DNA of 10,474 bases. It comes from an uncultured Clostridia bacterium (GTDB taxonomy: Bacteria > Bacillota > Clostridia > Oscillospirales > Oscillospiraceae). The translations under genes were made by a program, and so were the position numbers. The notes beneath the pieces were generated by a model, which ran no database searches, was not told where the DNA came from, and saw only the letters and a list, made by a program, of their open reading frames with translations. Where the stretch lies: assembly GCA_945918815.1 (NCBI GenBank), contig CAMEIU010000068.1:1-10474 (forward strand), written 5' to 3'. Numbering within the stretch: the first letter of the stretch is position 1; each line of letters opens with the position of its first letter. Of this stretch, positions 1 to 6,626 are shown one piece after another.

Positions 1-95
1 GGCACGGCCACTGGACGTGCCGCATGCAGGCAGCTGCATCCCGGAACCAACTGCCCAACGGCGCGTCCAGTGGCCGCGCCCTACATTGGCGGTAC
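1..95. repeat. Dispersed palindromic repeat, type A copy 1 (cut by the left edge)
   Basis: The stretch from 22 (GCATGCAGGCAGCTGC) to about 85 (CGCGCCCTACA) aligns, with scattered substitutions, to 10200-10263 at the other end of the window, so it is a member of the same dispersed family. Bases 1-21 are nearly the reverse complement of 60-80: 19 of 21 Watson-Crick pairs plus one G-T, around a 38-base loop. This copy can therefore form a long hairpin. The left end lies outside the window and the right boundary is uncertain. The remaining bases up to the mntP start (about 96-146) show no promoter or riboswitch that I can recognise. Confidence 0.75.
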
Positions 96-146
96 AACAA
101 CCCGTCAATTCCCACTTTCCCTGACGGTGGCCGGTTGGAGGGTTTT

Positions 147-719
147 ATGCGATTTTATGAGCTGTTGCTTCTGGCCCTGGGGCTTTCGATGGACGCTTTT
201 GCGGCGGCGGTGTGCAAGGGGCTGGCGGTGGAGGGACTTCGGTGGCGGCATATGGCGGCTGCGGGACTCTGGTTCGGCGGCTTTCAGGCGTTGATGCCGC
301 TGCTGGGCTGGGTCCTGGGCGCGGCCTTCGCCGGGCGGATCGCCGCTGTGGACCACTGGATCGCCTTCGCGCTGCTCTCCGCCATCGGCAGCAATATGAT
401 CTATGAATCCTGTTCCAAGCATCCGCCCCAGGCCAACGCCTCCTTTGCGGCGGCGTCCATGCTGCCCATGGCCGTAGCCACCAGCGTAGACGCCCTGGCC
501 GTGGGGGTCACCTTCGGCCTGCTGCCCGGGGTGCCCGTCTGGCCTGCCGTGACTCTCACCGGCGCCGCCACATTCCTGCTCTCGGCCCTGGGCGTCAAGG
601 TGGGGAACGTCTTCGGCCGCCGGTATCAGGCCAAAGCGGAGCGGCTGGGCGGAGCCATTCTGATCCTATTGGGCCTGAAAATTCTCCTGGAACACCTGGA
701 TTTTCTGGCTGTTTCTTGA
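147..719 (+). CDS. mntP: MntP-type manganese efflux pump
   Basis: This encodes a 190-residue inner-membrane protein of the MntP (former DUF204/YebN) family, which exports Mn(II) and protects against manganese excess. It has the family's two related halves. The first carries LGLSMDAFAAAVCKGL with Asp16 and GGFQALMPLLGW. The second carries ATSVDALAVGVTFGLL with Asp115 and GVKVGNVFGRRY. The C-terminus, GGAILILLGLKILLEH, is also typical. The length matches the E. coli protein (about 188). The ATG at 147 is chosen because GGAGGG lies at 137-142 and the family motif begins at once. The reading frame stays open upstream to 24, but that part translates the repeat. MntP genes often sit behind a yybP-ykoY manganese riboswitch. 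None is visible here, and the repeat occupies the space where it would be. The marR gene follows after 57 bases. Confidence 0.93.
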   Translation: MRFYELLLLALGLSMDAFAAAVCKGLAVEGLRWRHMAAAGLWFGGFQALMPLLGWVLGAAFAGRIAAVDHWIAFALLSAIGSNMIYESCSKHPPQANASFAAASMLPMAVATSVDALAVGVTFGLLPGVPVWPAVTLTGAATFLLSALGVKVGNVFGRRYQAKAERLGGAILILLGLKILLEHLDFLAVS

Positions 720-744
720 CTTTTTTCCCGGGGCGTGATACAGT
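716..744 (+). promoter_or_regulatory. Candidate sigma-A promoter of the marR-family gene
   Basis: TTGACT (716-721) and TACAGT (739-744) are separated by 17 bases. A TG dinucleotide one base upstream of the -10 (736-737) gives an extended -10. The -35 overlaps the last codons of mntP, so the regulator can be expressed independently of it. Confidence 0.6.
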
Positions 745-746
745 TA

Positions 747-761
747 GTTCATCTTGTGAAC
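747..761. promoter_or_regulatory. Candidate MarR operator (GTTCA-N5-TGAAC)
   Basis: A perfect 5-bp inverted repeat, GTTCA-TCTTG-TGAAC, lies just downstream of the candidate -10 and 15 bases before the marR start codon. MarR-family proteins commonly bind such short palindromes over their own promoter, so autorepression is a reasonable inference. Confidence 0.45.
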
Positions 762-776
762 AATGGAGGGATCCGC

Positions 777-1250
777 ATGAACGGCAGCTCCCTGCCGGAG
801 CAGATGCTGGACGCCTATCTGGGTCTTTGCACCTGCCTGTGGAACCGGCGCATTACTTCCACCATGTCCTTCAACGAAGCTCTGGTCTGTTATTTCATCC
901 ATAAAGCCCAGGATTCGGGCCAGAGCCAGGTCACGGCCACCTGGCTCTGCGAGCAGACGCAGATTGCCAAGTCGCAGATGAACCGGATTCTCAACGGCCT
1001 GGAAAAACTGGGCATCCTCCGCCGCAGCCGAAGCGGCGCCGACAAGCGGCAGGTGTTCCTGTCTCTGAACCCGGAGAAGCAAGGCCTGTTTGAGCAGGAG
1101 CACCGGAGCAACGTGAAGCTGGTCCAGCGGCTCCAGGCCAAATTCGGCATCCAGCGTTCCGAAGCCCTGACACAGCTCCTGGGCGACTTTGTGGAGATGC
1201 TTCAGAGCACCGATCTCCTGGAAGAAAAACCCTGCGGCGAAGAAGGATAA
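777..1250 (+). CDS. MarR-family winged-helix transcriptional regulator
   Basis: This encodes a 157-residue cytoplasmic DNA-binding protein with MarR architecture. An N-terminal helical dimerisation segment (about 5-45) is followed by a helix-turn-helix (about 53-80, VTATWLCEQTQIAKSQMNRILNGLEKLGIL). The wing follows (81-97) with the characteristic GADKRQVFLSLN, whose Asp-Lys-Arg sits at the hairpin tip. A C-terminal dimerisation helix completes the fold. The ATG at 777 is preferred over the in-frame ATG at 735 because GGAGGG lies at 765-770 and because 735 falls inside the candidate promoter. The effector and target genes cannot be told from the sequence. The adjacent mntP is a possible target but no matching operator is seen in front of it. 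A strong terminator follows directly, so the gene is probably monocistronic. Confidence 0.9.
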   Translation: MNGSSLPEQMLDAYLGLCTCLWNRRITSTMSFNEALVCYFIHKAQDSGQSQVTATWLCEQTQIAKSQMNRILNGLEKLGILRRSRSGADKRQVFLSLNPEKQGLFEQEHRSNVKLVQRLQAKFGIQRSEALTQLLGDFVEMLQSTDLLEEKPCGEEG

Positions 1251-1253
1251 CAA

Positions 1254-1297
1254 AGGAACCGGCCCCGCGCGAATGCGGCAGCCGGTTCCTGTTTTTT
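1254..1297 (+). terminator. Rho-independent terminator after the marR-family gene
   Basis: The stem AGGAACCGGC (1254-1263) pairs with GCCGGTTCCT (1281-1290), with further pairing inside the loop (CCGC with GCGG). T6 follows at 1292-1297. The hairpin lies between convergent genes. On the minus strand it has only a short T-run, so it is a weaker terminator for the lacI-type gene. Confidence 0.9.
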
Positions 1298-1301
1298 GAT
1301 T

Positions 1302-2324
1302 TTACGGGTCGTTTCGGATATCCTTGACGCTGGAGCGCTCAATGAGGGTGGGGTACAGAAGCAGCTGGCGGGCGATCTTGGGGACCTGCTTGTCAAACCG
1401 CTGCTGGAGCATCCGAACGGCCTCCACACCCAACTGATAGGGATGGACGTCCACGGTGGTCAGGGGCGGAATGGAATGCTGGGTGGGATAGGAGCCGTCG
1501 TGGGCCACAATGGAGACGTCGTCGGGCACCCGCAGGCCATGCTCCAGGAAACCGTTCAGGGCGCCCAGGGCGATGGGGTCGTTGGCGCAGAAGACGGCGG
1601 TGGGCAGGGACGGCTGGGATGTCAGGGCCTTGGCCATGGAATAGCCCCGCTCCACCCGGTCGTTGCCGTGGTCGCTCTCGAGAATCCACTCCGGGTGAAG
1701 CTCCCCCCTCTGCCGCATGATGGAGATGAACGCCTCCCTGCGGGAGCCGAACAGCTCCGTGTCCGGCGCTTCCTCGACGCCGAGATAGGCGATTTTCCGG
1801 TGCCCCTTCTGGAACAGGTACTCCAGAGCCAGGGAGGTAGAATCGAAGTTGCTGTAGCTCACATGGTCAAAGCGGCTGCGGTAGTGGGCCACAATGCCAA
1901 CGATGGCCACGGGCAGGTTGCGGAATTCGGGAAGGAGCATGTCGTACTGCTGGCGGGTATAGTTTCCCACCAACACGATTCCGTCGGAATCCAGGCTTCT
2001 GGGGACCATATCCTCCATGGCGACGACGCTGAGCTTGATTTTCCCCTTGGCGCACATATCCTCAATGCCGGAACGAACAGCAAAATAATAAGAGGAATCA
2101 ATCTGGTGGCGGAAGGTCTGCCGTTTGTGGACGATGGTGATGGAGCGGTTCAGCTTCTCCTTGGACGCGGAAGCGGGCCGGACATAGCCCAGCTCCGACG
2201 CCACGGCCCAGATGTGCGCCCTGGTTTCCGGCGCAAGGGAGAGGGTCTCGTCGTTCCGCAGGGCGCGGGACACTGCCGCCGGGGACACCTTCGCCTTGGC
2301 TGCAATTTCTTTGATGGTGACCAT
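1302..2324 (-). CDS. LacI/GalR-family transcriptional regulator of the adjacent ABC operon
   Basis: This encodes a 340-residue repressor-type protein. Residues 1-50 form the LacI helix-turn-helix (MVTIKEIAAKAKVSPAAVSRALRND) and hinge helix (ETRAHIWAVASELGYVRP). Residues 60-330 form the periplasmic-binding-protein-like effector domain, with family signatures GHRKIAYLG (174-182), AVFCANDPIALGALNGF (243-259), VPDDVSIVAHDG (267-278) and LTTVDVHPYQLGVEAVRML (288-306). The part around residues 74-87 (HQIDSSYYFAVRSG) recalls EbgR-like members, but I hold that weakly. The start at 2324 is chosen because the family N-terminus begins there and AGGA lies just upstream; an in-frame extension to 2387 would run through its promoter. 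LacI proteins usually sense sugars or sugar phosphates. Divergence from the ABC operon makes control of that operon very likely, and the AT-rich motifs in between are candidate operators. Confidence 0.92.
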   Translation of the reverse strand: MVTIKEIAAKAKVSPAAVSRALRNDETLSLAPETRAHIWAVASELGYVRPASASKEKLNRSITIVHKRQTFRHQIDSSYYFAVRSGIEDMCAKGKIKLSVVAMEDMVPRSLDSDGIVLVGNYTRQQYDMLLPEFRNLPVAIVGIVAHYRSRFDHVSYSNFDSTSLALEYLFQKGHRKIAYLGVEEAPDTELFGSRREAFISIMRQRGELHPEWILESDHGNDRVERGYSMAKALTSQPSLPTAVFCANDPIALGALNGFLEHGLRVPDDVSIVAHDGSYPTQHSIPPLTTVDVHPYQLGVEAVRMLQQRFDKQVPKIARQLLLYPTLIERSSVKDIRNDP

Positions 2325-2357
2325 AGTCGTTCCTGCCTTTTTCCAATTCTCGCCTCT

Positions 2358-2387
2358 ATCATACATCACGGGGCGGGGACTTTGCAA
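2358..2387 (-). promoter_or_regulatory. Candidate promoter of the lacI-family gene
   Basis: Read on the minus strand, TTGCAA (2387-2382) and TATGAT (2363-2358, five of six bases of the -10 consensus) are 18 bases apart. They lie about 35-65 bases upstream of the start codon. The -35 is half of an inverted repeat, GCAA-N7-TTGC (2384-2398), which could allow feedback control. Confidence 0.45.
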
Positions 2388-2412
2388 GTAAATATTGCGG
2401 CAAAATTCGAAG

Positions 2413-2423
2413 ATTTAGTAAAT
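2413..2423. promoter_or_regulatory. Candidate operator, perfect palindrome ATTTA-G-TAAAT
   Basis: This is a perfect 5+1+5 palindrome lying 26 bases beyond the -35 of the lacI-family promoter. A related imperfect copy lies inside the operon promoter at 2629-2643. Two similar sites about 216 bases apart, one near each promoter, fit repression by one dimeric or tetrameric regulator. LacI-family sites more often have an even centre with CG, so assignment to this regulator is uncertain. Confidence 0.4.
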
Positions 2424-2592
2424 TCGCTCTGTAGATTCCAAACATTTACAACTTCAAAATTTGTAACAAAACGCAAAGTTTTGCCATATTTTCTGGTGAG
2501 GATTTCCGTTCCTATGGGCAAATCCGCCATCTTCGGCCGGTCCGCCTTGTGGGAAACGCCCAAAAACGAGGCTGTAAAGTCTTTCGAAAGTA

Positions 2593-2621
2593 AGTAAAAT
2601 GTAAGTAAATCTAGTAAATCT
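2593..2621. repeat. Direct repeats of AGTAAA(A)T upstream of the operon promoter
   Basis: AGTAAATCT occurs twice in perfect tandem (2604-2612 and 2613-2621), preceded by a related AGTAAAATGT (2593-2602). The repeats end four bases before the -35 hexamer. They could be an activator site or an AT-rich UP element; the sequence alone does not decide. Confidence 0.55.
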
Positions 2622-2624
2622 CTA

Positions 2625-2653
2625 TTGACAATTTAGTAATTTGGTCTTATTCT
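2625..2653 (+). promoter_or_regulatory. Sigma-A promoter of the ABC transporter operon
   Basis: A perfect -35 TTGACA (2625-2630) and a -10 TATTCT (2648-2653, four of six) have optimal 17-base spacing, 50 bases ahead of the binding-protein start codon. The sequence between the hexamers is a near-palindrome, CAATTTAGTAATTTG (2629-2643), six of seven pairs around G2636. A repressor bound there would block RNA polymerase directly. Confidence 0.75.
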
Positions 2654-2702
2654 GGACCCAGAGAGCAAAACCGCTCAAAATAACAAAAAGGAGATCAAGA
2701 AC

Positions 2703-3827
2703 ATGAAGAGACTGATTGCAATGCTTCTGGCCCTGGTTCTGGTCCTCGGACTGGCCGCCTGCGGCTCCACCGCCCAGAAGGAAGATCCCGCTCCCACCAC
2801 CTCCACCACCGAAACCCCCGCGGCTGAGACCGAGACCGAAGCGGCCCCGGAAGCGCCCGCCGAGGCAGAGACGCCTGCCAGCAAAGGCACCCTGACTATT
2901 TATTCTCCCCAGGCCGACGCAGACCGTGGCCCCTGGATCGAAGAGCAGGCAGAAGCCGCCCTGGGCTTTGATGTGGAATTTCTCTGCGCCACCGGCGGTG
3001 ACCTGGCCGAACGGCTCCGCGCAGAGAAGAACAATCCTCAGGCCGACGTGATCATGGGCCTGGTGCAGACTGCCATGTATCAGCTGGAGGACGAGGGCCT
3101 GCTGGCACAGTACACCCCCTCCTGGGCTGAGGGACTGCCCGAAGCCTACAAGGACCCCAACGGCTACTTCTACAGCTTCTGGCAGACGCCTATCATCATT
3201 GGCTATAACCCTGATTATGTGACCAACCCGCCCGCCAGCTGGCTGGATCTGATCAAAGACGAGTACGCTGGCCTTTATGCCATCGGCAAAACCAGCAGCC
3301 AGACTACCCGTTCCTATATCATCGGTATGCTGTGGCCCTACTATGACGAGGCCACCGGCGACATCAGCGAAGAGGGCTGGGACTTGCTGCGCACCTTCTA
3401 CGCCAACGCCTATTCCCTACCCACCGACAGCGACAGCTGGCAGCTGTTCAAGGACGGCACCGTTCCCATGTCCCTGAACTGGTTCGGCGGCGCCAAGAAC
3501 AAGGCCGCTGCCTATGAGGCCCCCATTGCTTATGTGACTCCTGCGGAAGGCACGCCCGTGGTGGCTGAGGGTATCGCTATGGTAGCCGGTACTGACCAGG
3601 AGGAAATGGCCCAGGCCTTTATCGATTGGTGGGGCAGCCCCGAGAACATGGCCGCCTACGCCAATGAATTCGGCCAGGCACCTGCTCATCCCGATGCCAT
3701 CGCCCTTTGCGATGAGAGCGTCCGGGCCGACGCCGAGATGTTCACCGCGCAGCTGATCGACTGGCAGGTCTGTTCCCGGAAGATGGACGACTGGTTCGTG
3801 AAGGTCGAGCTGGAGATCATGCCCTAA
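2703..3827 (+). CDS. AfuA/FbpA-type ABC solute-binding lipoprotein
   Basis: This encodes a 374-residue extracellular substrate-binding protein anchored by lipid. The signal peptide is residues 1-19 with lipobox LAAC and Cys20 as the lipidated residue. A low-complexity Thr/Glu/Ala/Pro linker (about 22-61) follows. The binding domain starts at GTLTIYSPQ (62-70) and carries the COG1840 hallmark GGDLAERLRAEKNNPQADVIMG (98-119). Later family segments include TPIIIGYNP (162-170), DLIKDEYAGLYAIGKTSSQ (182-200) and NEFGQAPAHP (321-330). Relatives bind Fe(III), thiamine, 2-aminoethylphosphonate or hexose phosphates, so 'iron-binding' should not be assumed. GGAG (2690-2693) precedes the ATG by nine bases. 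It is the first gene of the operon and is followed by a stable hairpin. The family is clear; the ligand is unknown. Confidence 0.92.
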   Translation: MKRLIAMLLALVLVLGLAACGSTAQKEDPAPTTSTTETPAAETETEAAPEAPAEAETPASKGTLTIYSPQADADRGPWIEEQAEAALGFDVEFLCATGGDLAERLRAEKNNPQADVIMGLVQTAMYQLEDEGLLAQYTPSWAEGLPEAYKDPNGYFYSFWQTPIIIGYNPDYVTNPPASWLDLIKDEYAGLYAIGKTSSQTTRSYIIGMLWPYYDEATGDISEEGWDLLRTFYANAYSLPTDSDSWQLFKDGTVPMSLNWFGGAKNKAAAYEAPIAYVTPAEGTPVVAEGIAMVAGTDQEEMAQAFIDWWGSPENMAAYANEFGQAPAHPDAIALCDESVRADAEMFTAQLIDWQVCSRKMDDWFVKVELEIMP

Positions 3828-3835
3828 ATTTCCCA

Positions 3836-3864
3836 GGGGCCGCTATCCGGCGGATAGCGGCCCC
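3836..3864 (+). promoter_or_regulatory. Intercistronic hairpin after the binding-protein gene
   Basis: This is a perfect 13-bp GC-rich stem (3836-3848 with 3852-3864) closed by a GGC triloop, starting nine bases after the stop codon. Only two Ts follow, so it is a poor intrinsic terminator. More likely it protects the 3' end of the upstream message or gives partial read-through. Such elements are common after binding-protein genes, whose product is needed in excess over the membrane components. Confidence 0.8.
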
Positions 3865-3908
3865 TTCCAGCTATTGGGAACTACACGATACAGAAAAGAG
3901 GTACCGCG

Positions 3909-4919
3909 TTGATCGAATTAAAGGACATCGTCATCAAATACGGCGACTTTACAGCCGTCCACGATTTGAATATTCAAATTCAGGAAGGTGAGTTTTTTAC
4001 CTTCCTGGGGCCCTCCGGCTGCGGAAAAACCACCACGCTGCGTGCCATTGCAGGCTTTGAAAAGCCCGCCTCCGGCACCATCACGGCCTTTGGCCGGGAT
4101 CTGTCCGGCCTGCTGCCGGAGGAACGGGGCCTGGGCTTCGTCTTCCAGAACTACGCCCTGTTCCCCAGTATGAACGTCTACGAGAACATCGCCTTTGGTC
4201 TAAAGGCTCATAAGGTTCCAAAAAAAGAGATTCCGGAGCGGGTCCAGCGCATTGCGGAGAAGACCGGCATCACGGAGCACCTGAAAAAGAAAGTCAACGA
4301 ACTGTCCGGCGGCCAGCAGCAGCGCATCGCCATTGCGCGGGCTCTGGTGGTGGAACCGAAGATCCTGCTGATGGATGAACCTCTGTCCAACCTGGATGCC
4401 AAGCTCCGGGTCAGCACCCGGGAGGAGATCCGGCGGCTTCAGCGCTCACTGGGTATCACCACCATCTATGTGACCCATGATCAGGAGGAGGCCATGGCCA
4501 TCTCTGACCGGATCGCGGTCTTCAATGTTGGGCGTCTGGAACAGATCGGCACTCCCAAGGAAATCTACAACCGGCCAGCCAATGCTGCTGTGGCCCGGTT
4601 CATCGGAGACATCAACGTACTGGCCGGCTCCATGGACCAGGCCCTGCGTGAGAAGCTGACCTGCACGCCAGAGGACAGCTTCTTCATCCGGCCCCATAAG
4701 GTTACCATCTCCAAGGAAGCCGTGAGCGGCGCAGTTTCGTTCCCCGCGGTTATCGATAGTTTTGAATTCCTGGGGGCCTATACGAAGATCATTGCCAGAA
4801 CGCAGGACGGCGCCCAGGTCACCTCCCTGATGTTTGGCTCCGAAACAGACTACGAAACCGGCGAGGCGGTGTCCATCTCCTTCCGGCCGGAGGACGTGCT
4901 GGTGCTGAAGGAGGCGTAA
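3909..4919 (+). CDS. ABC transporter ATPase of the FbpC/PotA type
   Basis: This encodes a 336-residue ATP-hydrolysing subunit that powers the importer from the cytoplasmic face of the membrane. All motifs are intact: Walker A GPSGCGKT (34-41), Q-loop Gln80, signature LSGGQQQR (132-139), Walker B ILLMDE (152-157) with the following PLSNLD D-loop, and H-loop His190 in VTHDQEEA. Residues about 235-336 form a C-terminal OB/TOBE-like domain (FIRPHKVTIS near 255, SFRPEDVLVL near the end). The start is a TTG at 3909 supported by AAGAGG (3896-3901) and by the family N-terminus IELKDIVIKYGDF. The weak start codon behind the hairpin should keep its level below that of the binding protein. The permease starts three bases after its stop codon. 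Confidence 0.94.
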   Translation: MIELKDIVIKYGDFTAVHDLNIQIQEGEFFTFLGPSGCGKTTTLRAIAGFEKPASGTITAFGRDLSGLLPEERGLGFVFQNYALFPSMNVYENIAFGLKAHKVPKKEIPERVQRIAEKTGITEHLKKKVNELSGGQQQRIAIARALVVEPKILLMDEPLSNLDAKLRVSTREEIRRLQRSLGITTIYVTHDQEEAMAISDRIAVFNVGRLEQIGTPKEIYNRPANAAVARFIGDINVLAGSMDQALREKLTCTPEDSFFIRPHKVTISKEAVSGAVSFPAVIDSFEFLGAYTKIIARTQDGAQVTSLMFGSETDYETGEAVSISFRPEDVLVLKEA

Positions 4920-4922
4920 AAC

Positions 4923-6608
4923 ATGAGCGTCAAGAAAAAGCTGTCCATTGTCCGGTCCGTCCTCATGTTTGCCATCATCGCCTGGTTCCTGGTCACCTTT
5001 ATCATCGTGCCCGTCATCAGCGTCTTCCGCACCACCTTCTTCACCAACGGCAGCTTCTCCTTTGAAGCCATTCAGAAGCTGGCCGCCTCGGACCGGGTCC
5101 GGCGGTCCCTGTCCAACACCTACAAAATGGCCTTCTGGACCCTGATCACCGTTACCATCAATGGCATGTTTCAAATTCTGGTGACCGAGTACTTCGATAT
5201 CAAAGGCTCCAAACTGTTGGAGTTGGCCTTCATGACGCCCCTGATCTACGGAGGTATCTCCCTGGTCACAGGCTACAACTACATCTACTCCGCCAACGGC
5301 TATATCACGAAGCTGCTTTTGAAGGTCTTCCCCAGCTTGAATCCTAACTGGTTTACTGGCTTCACAGGAGTATTGTTCGTTCATTCTTTCGCCATGACGA
5401 CCCACCACATTCTGTTCGTCAAGACGGCCTTCCGGGACATCGACTACTCTACCATTGAGGCGGCCAAGAGTCTGGGCGCCAGCAGCATGAAGGCATTCTT
5501 CAAAGTGGCGCTGCCCGTGGTAAAGCCGGCTATTTTCTCCGCCACCATCCTGCTGGTTTTGGGCGCACTGAATTCCTTTGCGGCCCCGTCCATGCTGGGC
5601 GGCAAGAATTTCTACATGATCAACAGCATGATCCTGACCCTCAATGGCCTGCGCAGCTACGATCTGTCGGCTCTGCTGTCCCTGATTCTGGCGGTCAGCT
5701 GCATCATTCTGCTGCTGGTCATGAACTGGCTGGAGAAAAAGAACGCCTACCTCTCCGTGTCCAAGGTCACCACCCGGCTGCGGAAGACCAAGATCCGCAA
5801 TCCGGCTCTGAATATCCTGATCCACGCCCTGGCCTATGTGCTGGCCCTGATTTATCTGCTGCCGGTAATCTTCATCGTATTATTCTCCCTGGGTGACGTG
5901 CAGAGCATTGTGACCAACACCTTCCCCAAGAGCTTCTCCCTGGGCAACTATATCCGCGTGTTCTCCACGTCCGCCACCCTGAAGCCCTTCCTGAACAGCG
6001 TGAAGCTGAGCCTGCTGGCGGTTCTGATGGTCATGCTGATCACCATCCCCTCCACCCTGGCCATCAAGAAGCATCCGGGCATGGCCACAAAGATTCTGGA
6101 AATGACTTTGCTCATCCCCTGGATCTTGCCTGCTACCATGCTGGTCGTCGGTATGATCACCACCTACTCTGAGCCAAACGTCCTGGTCTTCGGTCAAATT
6201 CTGCTGGGCGGTTTCTGGCTCCTGCCGATTGCTTACACCGTCAGCAAAATACCGTCCTCCATGCGGCTGGTCCGGGCTTCCCTCTATGCCATCAACGACT
6301 CCCATGAGGAGGCGGCCCACTCTCTGGGCGGCGGCGCGTTCTACACCTTCCGCCGGGTGGTCTGGCCTGTGATTTTGCCTACAGCCATCTCTGTCGGGGC
6401 AATCTCTTTCAATGGTCTGTTATCTGAGTACACCATCAGCGCGCTTCTGTACAACGTGAATAACATTCCACTGGGCATTGTGCTTCGGTCTCCTGAAATG
6501 AGTACAGATCCCAACACCGAGGCAAATTCGCTGGTCTACATCGTGGTTCTGATGATCATCTCCGCGATCACCCTGCTGGCCACGCAAAAGTATCGCAACA
6601 AAGAATAA
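4923..6608 (+). CDS. ABC transporter permease, two fused membrane domains (FbpB/ThiP type)
   Basis: This encodes a 561-residue polytopic inner-membrane protein that forms the whole translocation pore in one chain. Two homologous halves (about 1-275 and 295-561) each have about six transmembrane segments and one EAA loop for docking the ATPase. The first is EAAKSLGASSMKAFFKVALP (179-198) and the second is EAAHSLGGGAFYTFRRVVWP (463-482). Fused permeases of this type are usual in the iron, thiamine, phosphonate and hexose-phosphate branch of ABC importers. AAGGAGG (4908-4914) lies inside the end of the ATPase gene, and the start codon is three bases after that gene's stop codon, so translation is coupled. 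An 18-base gap separates it from the next gene. Confidence 0.93.
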   Translation: MSVKKKLSIVRSVLMFAIIAWFLVTFIIVPVISVFRTTFFTNGSFSFEAIQKLAASDRVRRSLSNTYKMAFWTLITVTINGMFQILVTEYFDIKGSKLLELAFMTPLIYGGISLVTGYNYIYSANGYITKLLLKVFPSLNPNWFTGFTGVLFVHSFAMTTHHILFVKTAFRDIDYSTIEAAKSLGASSMKAFFKVALPVVKPAIFSATILLVLGALNSFAAPSMLGGKNFYMINSMILTLNGLRSYDLSALLSLILAVSCIILLLVMNWLEKKNAYLSVSKVTTRLRKTKIRNPALNILIHALAYVLALIYLLPVIFIVLFSLGDVQSIVTNTFPKSFSLGNYIRVFSTSATLKPFLNSVKLSLLAVLMVMLITIPSTLAIKKHPGMATKILEMTLLIPWILPATMLVVGMITTYSEPNVLVFGQILLGGFWLLPIAYTVSKIPSSMRLVRASLYAINDSHEEAAHSLGGGAFYTFRRVVWPVILPTAISVGAISFNGLLSEYTISALLYNVNNIPLGIVLRSPEMSTDPNTEANSLVYIVVLMIISAITLLATQKYRNKE

Positions 6609-6626
6609 AGGAAAGGAGCGTTTCTG

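Larger units (their letters stand above)
2325..2702. promoter_or_regulatory. AT-rich divergent control region between the lacI-family gene and the ABC operon
   Basis: This 378-bp stretch has no convincing gene. Its AT content is much higher than that of the flanking genes. It contains the two divergent promoters and several short symmetric sites. These are ATTTA-G-TAAAT (2413-2423), CAAAAC-N5-GTTTTG (2467-2472/2478-2483), CTTTCGAAAG (2581-2590) and a near-palindrome inside the operon promoter (2629-2643). A tandem direct repeat of AGTAAATCT lies at 2604-2621. No riboswitch or small RNA is recognisable. A 65-codon minus-strand ORF (2366-2563) has no ribosome binding site or family features. 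Confidence 0.7.

Noticed and set aside
24..146. N-terminal 41-residue extension of MntP
   Set aside because: It translates the dispersed repeat; the family N-terminus and Shine-Dalgarno support the ATG at 147.
2366..2563. 65-codon minus-strand ORF in the divergent control region
   Set aside because: No ribosome binding site, no recognisable domain, and it lies over regulatory symmetry elements upstream of the lacI-type promoter.
1296..2597. 433-codon plus-strand ORF opposite the lacI-family gene
   Set aside because: It is antisense to a clear LacI-family gene in GC-rich DNA, where long shadow frames are expected; no family motif or ribosome binding site.
4446..5825. 459-codon minus-strand ORF across the ATPase and permease genes
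   Set aside because: It is Gly/Asp/Gln/His-rich in the way typical of antisense frames and spans the junction of two well-supported genes.
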